From positions 558,001 through 622,000 of the forward strand of contig CAWGDF010000001.1 of NCBI GenBank assembly GCA_963821275.1: a DNA stretch of 64,000 nt, in the 5' to 3' direction. The position numbers and the translations under genes are program-made. This DNA is from JACVRW01 sp963821275. GTDB lineage: Bacteria > Actinomycetota > Thermoleophilia > Solirubrobacterales > Thermoleophilaceae. The notes below the pieces were generated by a model, which was given only the letters and a program-made list of their open reading frames with translations, made no database searches and was not told the DNA's origin. The first letter of the stretch is position 1. The number at the start of each line of letters is the position of its first letter. Below, piece after piece: positions 7,357-14,597 of this stretch.

Positions 7357-8526
7357 GTGACTGAATCCGCAATCGTTACCAACGGCGGCTCCCGCTATCA
7401 GACCGAGAAGGTGCGGGTGGCCATCGTGGGCGTGGGCAACTGCGCCTCGTCCTTCGTGCAGGGCGTCCAGTACTACGAGGACGCCAACCCGGCCGAGCCG
7501 GTGCCCGGCCTCATGCACGTGGACCTGGGCGGCTATCACGTCCGCGACATCGAGTTCACGGCGGCGTTCGACATCGACGCCGACAAGGTGGGCAAGGATC
7601 TCTCGGAAGCGATCTGGTCGGGCCAGAACAACACGATCAAGTTCGCCGACGTGCCCCATCTCGACGTGCCCGTGTATCGCGGCATGACCCATGACGGCCT
7701 CGGCAAGTACCTGAAGCAGAGGATCACCAAGGCGCCGGGCGAGACCGACGACATCGTCGGGATCCTGCAGGAGACGAAGACCGACGTGGTCGTCTCCTAC
7801 CTCCCGGTGGGCTCGGAGCAGGCGACCAAGTGGTACGTGGAGCAGGTACTCGAGGCCGGCTGCGGCTTCGTCAACTGCATCCCGGTGTTCATCGCCCAGG
7901 AGAACTACTGGGCCAAGCGCTTCCGCAAGGCGGGCCTCCCCATCGTCGGCGACGACATCAAGTCGCAGGTGGGAGCCACCATCACCCACCGTGCGCTGGC
8001 GCGGCTCTTCCACGAGCGCGGCGTGCAGCTCAAGCGCACCTCGCAGCTCAACGTGGGCGGGAACATGGACTTCTACAACATGCTCGAGCGCGAGCGGCTC
8101 GAGTCGAAGAAGATCTCGAAGACCCGGGCCGTCACGTCGATCATGGGCCACGAGCTGCCCGCCGACGACGTGCACGTCGGCCCCTCGGACTACGTGCCCT
8201 GGCTCACCGACCGCAAGTGGGCGCACATCCGGCTCGAGGGCGAGGCCTTCGGCGATGTGCCGCTGATCGCCGAGATGAAGCTCGAGGTGTGGGACTCGCC
8301 CAACTCGGCCGGCATCGTGACCGACGCCGTGCGCTGCTGCAAGCTGGCGCTGAACCACGGCATCGGCGGCCCGCTGGAGGGACCGAGCGCGTACCTCATG
8401 AAATCGCCGCCCCGGCAGCATCCTGACCCGGTGGCCCGCGAGCTCACCGAGAGCTTCATCGCCGAGTACGGCGGCGCGCCCAAGCTGCCGGGCCAGGCGA
8501 AGGTGCGCACGACCAGCAAGTCGTAG
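7357..8526 (+). CDS. ino1: Myo-inositol-1-phosphate synthase
   Basis: NAD-dependent cyclase converting glucose 6-phosphate to inositol 3-phosphate (1L-myo-inositol 1-phosphate), precursor of phosphatidylinositol and related lipids. The 389 residues match the actinobacterial length. The Rossmann nucleotide-binding loop VAIVGVGNCASSF is at about 22-34. Conserved blocks such as DDIKSQVGATITHR and LNVGGNMDFYNM form the active-site region in this family. The GTG start has a good AGGAGGG Shine-Dalgarno, unlike most neighbours. A stem-loop with a T-run lies just upstream. Confidence 0.95.
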   Translation: MTESAIVTNGGSRYQTEKVRVAIVGVGNCASSFVQGVQYYEDANPAEPVPGLMHVDLGGYHVRDIEFTAAFDIDADKVGKDLSEAIWSGQNNTIKFADVPHLDVPVYRGMTHDGLGKYLKQRITKAPGETDDIVGILQETKTDVVVSYLPVGSEQATKWYVEQVLEAGCGFVNCIPVFIAQENYWAKRFRKAGLPIVGDDIKSQVGATITHRALARLFHERGVQLKRTSQLNVGGNMDFYNMLERERLESKKISKTRAVTSIMGHELPADDVHVGPSDYVPWLTDRKWAHIRLEGEAFGDVPLIAEMKLEVWDSPNSAGIVTDAVRCCKLALNHGIGGPLEGPSAYLMKSPPRQHPDPVARELTESFIAEYGGAPKLPGQAKVRTTSKS

Positions 8527-8532
8527 GAAGGC

Positions 8533-9450
8533 TCAGTCGCTGGCGCCGTCGGCCCCGAGGTCCGGCGGCGTCAGCACCTCGGTGCGGCCGTAGTGGCCCA
8601 CCGCCTCGAACCAGCGCTTGGCGTGAAGGCCCCTGCGCAGGTCGCAGTCGGCCACCACCATGCCCTCCTCGCCGTAGAGCGGACCCGCGATCAGCTTGCC
8701 CCAGGTGGGCTCGGCGATCAGCGCGCCGCCGTTGCCGAACACCTCCTTGTCCGGCAGCTCGAGCGGGAAGTCGTCACCGAACGCCGAGCGCGGGATGTAC
8801 TGCGGCGCGGAGACCACGAAGGCCCCGGACTCGATCGCGATGTGGCGCATGCTGGCCACCCAGCCGTCGGAGTCATCGGCGGTCGGGGCGACCCAGATCT
8901 GCGGCGCGCCCTGGTAGACCGTCCAGCGCGCCAGCGGCATGCGGTTCTCCCAGCAGATGAGCCCGCCCACGCGCCCCGCCGCGGTCTCGGTCACCTGGAG
9001 GTCGTCGCCGGCGCCGATGCCGTGGAAGAGGCGCTCGTGGTGGGTGGGCATCAGCTTGCGGTGCTTGTGGAGCAGCCCCTCCGGGCCCAGCAGCAGCAGC
9101 GTGTTGTAGAGGGTGCCGGGCCGTTCGCGCTCGTTGACGCCGATCGCACAGAGCAGGTCGTGCCGGCGGCAGGCCTCGGCCAGCCGGTCCACCACGGGGC
9201 CCGGCACGTCCACCGAGCTCTCCCACATCCGCTCCCACAGCTCGTCCGAGCCCCCGAACGTGGCGGCGCGGTGCGCCCAGGCGTTCGAGGGGTAGAGCGA
9301 GACGAACGTCTCCGGGAGGACCGCCAGCTGGACGCCCTCGGCCGCTGCGCCGGCCAGCAGCCGCTCGACCTTCTCCAGCGTGGCCTCGGCGTCCAGGATC
9401 ACCGGCGTGGCCTGGAGCGCCGCGACGCGGACGCTTGGGAACTCGGTCAC
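8533..9450 (-). CDS. Nitrilase-family carbon-nitrogen hydrolase
   Basis: Cytoplasmic hydrolase of 305 residues with the Glu-Lys-Cys triad: Glu47 in LPETF, Lys132 in HRKLMPTHHE and Cys166 in GGLICWENRMPLAR. The CWEN context and overall length place it in the aliphatic nitrilase/cyanide hydratase branch, which converts nitriles to acids and ammonia, rather than the amidase branch. The physiological nitrile is unknown. It converges with ino1 (6-bp gap) and starts divergently from the GT4-PHP gene with a 26-bp gap. The GTG start has a TACGAT hexamer 9 nt upstream. Confidence 0.88.
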   Translation of the reverse strand: MTEFPSVRVAALQATPVILDAEATLEKVERLLAGAAAEGVQLAVLPETFVSLYPSNAWAHRAATFGGSDELWERMWESSVDVPGPVVDRLAEACRRHDLLCAIGVNERERPGTLYNTLLLLGPEGLLHKHRKLMPTHHERLFHGIGAGDDLQVTETAAGRVGGLICWENRMPLARWTVYQGAPQIWVAPTADDSDGWVASMRHIAIESGAFVVSAPQYIPRSAFGDDFPLELPDKEVFGNGGALIAEPTWGKLIAGPLYGEEGMVVADCDLRRGLHAKRWFEAVGHYGRTEVLTPPDLGADGASD

Positions 9451-9459
9451 TACGCGGCG

Positions 9460-9465
9460 ATCGTA
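9460..9465 (-). promoter_or_regulatory. Putative -10 element (TACGAT) of the nitrilase gene
   Basis: Minus-strand TACGAT ends 9 nt before the nitrilase start. It shares its TA with the plus-strand hexamer at 9464, forming an overlapping divergent pair. Confidence 0.45.
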
Positions 9466-9469
9466 TCCT
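9464..9469 (+). promoter_or_regulatory. Putative -10 element (TATCCT) of the GT4-PHP gene
   Basis: TATCCT ends 7 nt before the GTG start at 9477. It overlaps the divergent nitrilase hexamer by two bases. No Shine-Dalgarno is present. Confidence 0.45.
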
Positions 9470-9476
9470 GCTCGGC

Positions 9477-11348
9477 GTGTCCTTCTCGATCGCCCAGGTC
9501 ACGCCCTGGCCCTGGGAGCAGCACCACGAGGTCAACCACTTCGTCGAGCGCCTGGCCGACGAGCTCTGCGGCCGCGGGCACAGGGTCGTCGTCGTGGCGC
9601 CCTCGGACTCGCGGGAGCTCGTTCGGGAGGGACGGGCCAAGGTCAGGGCGCTGCCCTCCGAGCCGGACGCGCTGTTCGCCGAGCCGGGTTGCGCCTCGCT
9701 CGTGGCCGTGGGCCAGAGCCTGCCCTTCCGCCGCGGCGGATCGGTGTCGCTGCCGCTGGACGTGTCGCGCACGCTGGAGGACCTGCTCCAGGGTTGCGAG
9801 CTCGACTTCGTTCACGTGCACGAGCCGTTCGCGCCGAGCGCGTCCTCCGCGGCGCTGCGCCACTCGCGGGCTCTGAACGTCGGCACCTTCCACTCCACCA
9901 CCGAGCGTTTCGTCTCCACCCAGGTCGCTCGCAAGGTGGTCGAGTTGCTCTTCGGCCGGCTGGACGGGCGCAGCGCCAGCTACGCGGCCACGCGTGACCT
10001 CGTGGAGCGCTACTTCCCCGGCCACTACGACGTGATCCGGCCAGGCGCCGACCTGCTGCAGCGCCCCGCCGATCACGCGGGGCCGCCCGAGATCATGCTC
10101 GCCGCCGAGGAGGAGCGCGGCGCCCTGCGCCTGTTCCTGCGCGCCCTGCGCCGTCTGCCCGTGGAGCTCGATTGGCGGGCGACGATCTGGCTCCACGACC
10201 CAGCCGGCGCCGCGACGATTACGCTCCCCCGCCGGCTGCGCGACCGGGTGGCCCTGCGCGGGCCGGCCGACGGCTCCGAGGCCCAGCACCTGGCCCGCGC
10301 CGACATCGCGGTGGCGGCCTCCAGCGGCACGGCGCCCGCTCCCCAGCTCGTGCTCCGCGCCATGGGCGCCGGAGCGGTGCCGGTGGTCTCGCGCCTGCCG
10401 CAGTACGAGGAGCTGGTGCGCGAGGGCGAGCTGGGCCCCCTGTTCGAGCCTCGTGACACGGTCACGCTCGCGGCCCAGCTCGAGCGCCTGGTGGCCGATC
10501 CCGAGCATGCGGCTCGCTACCGCGAGCGCATACAGGCGGCGCACACGAGTCTCTCGTGGTCGCGCGCGGCCGACGAGTTCGAGGCGCTCTACGAGCGCAT
10601 CGCGGCCCGCCGCCACTCCGCCGACGGCGACGGCGCCCTGCGTGGGCGGCTGCGCGAGCGCGAGTACGTGCACGTCGACCTGCACATGCACACCGATCAC
10701 TCGCCGGACTGCGCCACCCCGGTGGACACGCTGCTGTCGACGGCGAAGGCGGTGGGGCTGGGAGCGATCGCCATCACCGACCACAACGAGATCTCGGGAG
10801 CGCTGGAAGCCCGCGAGCGGGCCGACGGCATCAAGGTGATCGTGGCCGAGGAGGTGAAGACCGCCGACCAGGGCGAGGTGATCGGGCTCTTCATCGAGGA
10901 GAAGATCCCGCGTGGCCTGACGCTTGCGGAGACGATCGCCGAGATCCGGCGCCAGGGCGGGCTCGTTTACGTGCCTCATCCCTTCGACCGGATGCACGCC
11001 GTGCCCGACTACGAGCACCTGCTCGACGTGGTCGAGGACATCGACGCCATCGAGGTCTTCAACCCGCGCGTGGCCATCTCGACGTTCAACGAGGAGGCGG
11101 CGCGCTTCGCGGCCAAGTACCGCATCGTCGCCGGAGCGGGCTCGGACAGCCACGTGGCTCAGGGACTTGGCTCGGTGAAGATCCGGATGCGCGACTTCGA
11201 GGGGCCCGAGGAGTTCCTCGAGTCGCTGCGCGACGCCGACATCGTGCGCAAGCGCCAGTCGCTCCTCTACGTCCAGGCGCTCAAGTTCATCCAGACCAAG
11301 ACCCCGGCGCGGCCCCGAGGGGCCGCGGGACGCCGACCGAGCAAGTGA
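9477..11348 (+). CDS. Fusion of GT4-like glycosyltransferase and PHP-domain metal-dependent phosphoesterase
   Basis: Protein of 623 residues with two domains. Residues 1 to about 375 form a GT-B fold of the GT4 type: TPWPWEQHHEVNHFVERLA at the start, HVHEPFAP in the first Rossmann half, and an acceptor-proximal segment APQLVLRAMGAGAVPVV where the usual E-x7-E is not preserved. Residues from about 395 form a PHP domain with all four metal motifs: HVDLHMHTDHS (about 399), ITDHNE (about 434), YVPHPFDR (about 497) and GAGSDSH (about 555). PHP domains hydrolyse phosphoesters. GTG 9477 is chosen over upstream codons that would run into the divergent nitrilase gene. The stop overlaps the next gene (TGATG). 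Confidence 0.88.
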   Translation: MSFSIAQVTPWPWEQHHEVNHFVERLADELCGRGHRVVVVAPSDSRELVREGRAKVRALPSEPDALFAEPGCASLVAVGQSLPFRRGGSVSLPLDVSRTLEDLLQGCELDFVHVHEPFAPSASSAALRHSRALNVGTFHSTTERFVSTQVARKVVELLFGRLDGRSASYAATRDLVERYFPGHYDVIRPGADLLQRPADHAGPPEIMLAAEEERGALRLFLRALRRLPVELDWRATIWLHDPAGAATITLPRRLRDRVALRGPADGSEAQHLARADIAVAASSGTAPAPQLVLRAMGAGAVPVVSRLPQYEELVREGELGPLFEPRDTVTLAAQLERLVADPEHAARYRERIQAAHTSLSWSRAADEFEALYERIAARRHSADGDGALRGRLREREYVHVDLHMHTDHSPDCATPVDTLLSTAKAVGLGAIAITDHNEISGALEARERADGIKVIVAEEVKTADQGEVIGLFIEEKIPRGLTLAETIAEIRRQGGLVYVPHPFDRMHAVPDYEHLLDVVEDIDAIEVFNPRVAISTFNEEAARFAAKYRIVAGAGSDSHVAQGLGSVKIRMRDFEGPEEFLESLRDADIVRKRQSLLYVQALKFIQTKTPARPRGAAGRRPSK

Positions 11349-12004
11349 TGATGCAGCGCGGAGGAGCGTCCGCCGATCCGTCAAAGCCCTCGGGGCAGAT
11401 GCCCGCCACCGACGACGAGATCCGCGAGAAGTATCTGGAGCGGGCGATCAGGGAGCTGAACCAGCTCACCCGCGCGATCCAGTCCTGCGAGCACTGCCCC
11501 CGAGGCAACCTGATGCCGGTGCTCGGCTCGGGCCACCCCCAAGCCGACATCATGATGCTCAAGTTCGCGCCGATGCCCTCGGAGATCGAGGAAGGCGTGG
11601 CGTTCTACGGACGTGCCGGCAGCGCCCTGATGAAGAGCTTCAAGCGGCTCGGGGTGGACCCGCTCGCCGTCTACGGCACCGTGTTCGTCAAGTGCCCGGT
11701 CGCTGACACCGACCTGTCCGCCCCCGAGTGCCGCGCCCGCGTGCTCGAGGAGCTCGCCATCGTCGGACCCCGGATCGTGGTCGTGATGGGTCCCGAGGCA
11801 CTCGAGGAGCTGAACGCCCTCGGCGTGCCGCTGGGCCGCGAGCTCGAGCCCGAGCCCGGCGCCCTCCAGCGCCTCACACCCTCGACCGAGGCGCTGTATG
11901 TGCCCGACATCGACCGCTCGCTCGACGAGGAGGTCAAGAAGCGCGAGTTCTGGCGCGCGTTCCGCTCGCTGGGCGAGTGGTACGAGGATCTGCCTCCGTA
12001 CTGA
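11348..12004 (+). CDS. Divergent uracil-DNA glycosylase-superfamily protein (family 4/5-like)
   Basis: Protein of 218 residues resembling Fe-S uracil-DNA glycosylases. The four cluster cysteines appear as C47-x2-C50, C116 and C128, and VAFYGRAGSALMKSF matches the conserved post-motif-A helix. The catalytic parts are altered: the GEAPG motif is replaced by LKFAPMPSE and the HPS-type C-terminal loop is not recognisable (YVPDIDRS). It may have a non-repair role or altered substrate. The start ATG overlaps the stop of the GT4-PHP gene, so the two are cotranslated. A second ATG follows at 11351. Confidence 0.72.
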   Translation: MMQRGGASADPSKPSGQMPATDDEIREKYLERAIRELNQLTRAIQSCEHCPRGNLMPVLGSGHPQADIMMLKFAPMPSEIEEGVAFYGRAGSALMKSFKRLGVDPLAVYGTVFVKCPVADTDLSAPECRARVLEELAIVGPRIVVVMGPEALEELNALGVPLGRELEPEPGALQRLTPSTEALYVPDIDRSLDEEVKKREFWRAFRSLGEWYEDLPPY

Positions 12005-12022
12005 GGCCGCCGGCCCACCGGT

Positions 12023-12065
12023 GTGGGCCCTTCTGATGCTCGTATGCGGCATTGAAAGGGCCCAC
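12023..12065. repeat. Inverted repeat GTGGGCCCTT/AAGGGCCCAC
   Basis: Perfect 10-bp arms (12023-12032 and 12056-12065) with a 23-nt spacer lie between the UDG-like gene and the next promoter. No T-run follows, so it is either a factor-dependent terminator structure or a protein-binding site. Confidence 0.4.
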
Positions 12066-12075
12066 CCCCCCGGTT

Positions 12076-12081
12076 TAGGCT
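12076..12081 (+). promoter_or_regulatory. Putative -10 element (TAGGCT) of the 12091 gene
   Basis: TAGGCT fits TANNNT and ends 9 nt before the ATG at 12091. No ribosome-binding site lies between. Confidence 0.45.
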
Positions 12082-12090
12082 TCGGGAGCC

Positions 12091-12513
12091 ATGGCGGAGA
12101 AGGCGAACGTCTTGGTCGTCGCCAACCGCACCGCCGAGTCGCCTGAGCTGCTCGACGCGTTGAGGGTGCGCGCCACGCAGGGCCCGTCGGAGTTCACCCT
12201 GCTCGTGCCGGCCACGCCGCAGGGCGTGGCCTGGGCCGCCGACATGTTCGCCGGAGAGGCCGCGGCCGAGGAGCACCGGCAGGCGTTCCTGGACGAGCTC
12301 CGCGAGGAGGGGCTGCCGGTGGCCGACGCCAAGGTGGGCGATCCCGACCCGCTCGCGGCGGTAATGGACGAGTGCAACACGCACGACTACGACGAACTGA
12401 TCATCTCGACCCTGCCGCTGCACGTGTCCAAGTGGCTGCGGGTCGACCTGCCGCGCAAGGCCCAGGCGGCCACCGGCCTACATGTGACCCACGTGGTGGC
12501 CCGCGGGCGGTAG
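12091..12513 (+). CDS. Small alpha/beta protein, universal-stress-protein-like
   Basis: Protein of 140 residues predicted as alternating beta strands and helices: NVLVVANRTAES at the N-terminus, an acidic helical middle, the DPLAAVMDE helix, then DELIISTLPLHVSKWLRVDLP followed by a hydrophobic last strand. This matches the nucleotide-binding half of UspA-like domains, but the G-x2-G-x9-G(S/T) ATP motif is not evident, so binding is uncertain. It probably acts in the cytoplasm. It is not an obvious operon member: a TAGGCT hexamer sits 9 nt upstream, suggesting its own leaderless transcript. Confidence 0.6.
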   Translation: MAEKANVLVVANRTAESPELLDALRVRATQGPSEFTLLVPATPQGVAWAADMFAGEAAAEEHRQAFLDELREEGLPVADAKVGDPDPLAAVMDECNTHDYDELIISTLPLHVSKWLRVDLPRKAQAATGLHVTHVVARGR

Positions 12514-12516
12514 CCT
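12511..12516 (+). promoter_or_regulatory. Putative -10 element (TAGCCT) of the 12523 gene
   Basis: TAGCCT ends 6 nt before the GTG start. Its TAG is the stop codon of the preceding gene, as also seen at 3864. Confidence 0.4.
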
Positions 12517-12522
12517 CAGGGC

Positions 12523-12708
12523 GTGGACCTCGAGGAGCACAGCCTCGACCCCGTGATCGAGCGCACGTGCGCCGAGTGCGGCACGAAGCTCACCAAGCAG
12601 GAGATCGAGGACTCGCTCGAGACCGACGGGCCCTTCCTCTGCACGGTGCACGCCAGCGAGGAGGTCTCGCTGGAGGAGGACGCGGAGCCGCCGCCCGCCG
12701 GCGGTTAG
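12523..12708 (+). CDS. Small acidic protein with a CxxC motif
   Basis: A 61-residue acidic protein. It carries one zinc-ribbon-like knuckle, CAECGTKLT (Cys at about 16 and 19), and a further Cys and His at about 40-43 (LCTVHA) that could complete a metal site. The C-terminus is Glu/Pro-rich. No family is recognised. The GTG start lacks a Shine-Dalgarno. It converges on the methyltransferase gene with a 1-bp gap. Confidence 0.55.
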   Translation: MDLEEHSLDPVIERTCAECGTKLTKQEIEDSLETDGPFLCTVHASEEVSLEEDAEPPPAGG

Positions 12709-12709
12709 G

Positions 12710-14083
12710 TCACTGGCCCACGTCCCGCTCCAGCAGCGCCACGCACTCGATGTGCGGGGTCTGCGGGAACATGTCCACCGGCCGCACGGTCCGCAGGCGG
12801 TACCCGGCGTCGGCCATCTGGCGTGCGTTCGGGGCCAGCGTGGTCGGGTTGCAGGAGACGTAGACGATGCGTCGTGCCTCGGCCTCGAGCACCCGGCGGA
12901 CCACCTTCTGGGACAGCCCGGCGCGCGGCGGGTCGACCACCACCACGTCGGGCCGGCCCGAGCGCTCCAGCAGCGGGCGCATCGCCGTGCGTACGTCGCC
13001 GGCGAAGAAGTGGGCGTTGTCCACGCCGTTCAGGCGCGCGTTCTCGATCGCGTCGGCCACCGCGGCCTCGACCAGCTCGACCCCATAGACCTCGCCGGCG
13101 TCCAGCGCGAGCATCAAGGCGATCGTGCCGATGCCGCAGAAGAGGTCCAGCACGCGCTCGCGGCCGCTGAGCCCGGCCAGCTCGGCCGCGCTGCCGTAGA
13201 GCCGCTCGGCCATCTCGGTGTTGGTCTGAAAGAAGGCGTCGGGCGAGATGCGGAAGCGCAGGCCGCAGAGCTGCTCCTCCAAGAGTGCTGACCCCTTCAG
13301 CGTCCGGGTCTCGCCCTCGCGGGTGGTCTCGGCCACGCCGGCTGCCCGGGTCCACAGCACCGCGTCGGCGGGGGTCACTGCCGCCAGCTCGGCGGCGCGG
13401 AAGTCGGTGCCCGGGCTGGTGACCACGCGGGCCTGGAGCTGCCCGGTTCGCCGCCCTTCGCGAACCACGAGGTTGCGCAAGAGCCCCGTCTGGCCGCGCC
13501 GCTCCCAGGTGGACAGCCCCTCCTCGCGACACCACGCCTTGACCCTCTCGCGCAGCGTGTCCACCCGCTCCGAGGCGAGCACGTCGCGGGTCACGTCGTC
13601 GATCAGGTCGAAGCGCCCTGGGCGGTGGAAGCCGAGCACGAGCTCGCCCTGCTCGTCTTCGCCGAAGGAGTACTCGAGCTTGTTGCGATAGCCGAAGATC
13701 TGCTCGGCGGGCACGATCGCTTCCACGGGAGGCTCGTCGAAGCCGCCGATGCGCTGGAGCGCGTCCCGCACCTGCGCCTCCTTCTCGGCCAGCTGGCGCT
13801 CGTAGGGCAGCACCTGCCAGGGCGCTCCCGGGTGCGGCGCCAGCGGCTCCACCCGGTCGGGGCTGGGCTCGAGCAGCTCCACGGAATCGGCCTCGGCGAA
13901 GGAGCGCTTGCTCTTGGTCACCCGAGCGCGCACCCGGTCGCCGGGCACCGCGCCGCGCACGAACACCACGTAGCCGTTCGCCCGCGCAACACCGGCGCCG
14001 CCGTAGGCCAGGCGGTCGATGCGCAGCTCTAGCTCGTCGCCGCGGCGCGGGCGGCTGGCCTGGGCGCTCTCCACGCCCTCCAT
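12710..14083 (-). CDS. TrmA/RlmD-family RNA (uracil-5-)-methyltransferase
   Basis: SAM-dependent RNA methyltransferase of 457 residues. It has an N-terminal TRAM RNA-binding domain (about 12-70, LAYGGAGVARANGYVVFVRGAVPGDRV), a central domain, and a Rossmann domain with motif I DLFCGIGTIAL and DPPRAG, the catalytic Cys in VYVSCNPTTLA and the C-terminal DMFPQTPHIECV. The substrate is probably a 23S rRNA uridine. The cysteines that ligate [4Fe-4S] in E. coli RlmD are absent: HPGAPWQVLPYERQL stands where CGGC-x-Q is usual. It is downstream of no obvious operon partner on its strand except the 14097 gene. Confidence 0.9.
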   Translation of the reverse strand: MEGVESAQASRPRRGDELELRIDRLAYGGAGVARANGYVVFVRGAVPGDRVRARVTKSKRSFAEADSVELLEPSPDRVEPLAPHPGAPWQVLPYERQLAEKEAQVRDALQRIGGFDEPPVEAIVPAEQIFGYRNKLEYSFGEDEQGELVLGFHRPGRFDLIDDVTRDVLASERVDTLRERVKAWCREEGLSTWERRGQTGLLRNLVVREGRRTGQLQARVVTSPGTDFRAAELAAVTPADAVLWTRAAGVAETTREGETRTLKGSALLEEQLCGLRFRISPDAFFQTNTEMAERLYGSAAELAGLSGRERVLDLFCGIGTIALMLALDAGEVYGVELVEAAVADAIENARLNGVDNAHFFAGDVRTAMRPLLERSGRPDVVVVDPPRAGLSQKVVRRVLEAEARRIVYVSCNPTTLAPNARQMADAGYRLRTVRPVDMFPQTPHIECVALLERDVGQ

Positions 14084-14096
14084 GCTGGCAGGCTCT

Positions 14097-14579
14097 CTAG
14101 CCGAGCTTCGCTTCGATCGCCGCCAGAACCGTTTTGCGGTTCGCGTGGCGGCGCTCGTAGTCGCGCACCTTGCGCAGCTCGGCGGGGGTCAGGCCAGCGA
14201 GTCGGGCACGCACCTCGCCCACGTTCAGGTCGTCGTAGCCGCTGATCGGAAAGCTCTTGCCCAGACCGGTCGCGCGTGCGGCCCTGCGCCGGACGCCGGT
14301 GGTTGCGTCCTCGATCTCGTCCCGGCCGCGGCCGAGCAGCTGCTCGAGGTCCTTCAGCACGTCGTTTGTCTCCTTGCGGCCGCGGCTGAGCAGGTCGGAG
14401 CCGAGCCCCTGGGCGTCGCGCGCGGTGATCTGGCCGCGCTCGACCGCGTCGGCGAGCACCTCCTCGATGCGCTCACGCGTGAGCATGACCCTCTGCCGAA
14501 GCGCCTCCCGCAGCTCGGCGACCGTCTTGGCTTCGATCCCGCTTCGCCTGCTCTTCTGTGTACGTCGTCGCTCGGCCAC
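14097..14579 (-). CDS. Helical protein with C-terminal SAP-like repeat (phasin-like), unknown function
   Basis: A 160-residue basic protein. Residues 15-95 are strongly helical with heptad-like charge patterning, similar to phasin or apolipoprotein-like helices. The last 50 residues (YDDLNVGEVRARLAGLTPAE onward) form a small helix-extended-helix module with SAP-like features that recurs in actinobacterial proteins of unknown role. The GTG start was used. The spacing to the downstream rRNA methyltransferase (13 bp) suggests cotranscription. No enzyme motif is visible. Confidence 0.6.
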   Translation of the reverse strand: MAERRRTQKSRRSGIEAKTVAELREALRQRVMLTRERIEEVLADAVERGQITARDAQGLGSDLLSRGRKETNDVLKDLEQLLGRGRDEIEDATTGVRRRAARATGLGKSFPISGYDDLNVGEVRARLAGLTPAELRKVRDYERRHANRKTVLAAIEAKLG

Positions 14580-14597
14580 AGACGGACTATCTCACGC

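Noticed and set aside
9450..11384. A 644-codon open frame on the minus strand opposite the GT4-PHP gene
   Set aside because: It is the antisense shadow of a high-GC coding sequence: His/Arg/Leu/Gln-rich with no domain, while the plus strand has complete GT and PHP motifs.
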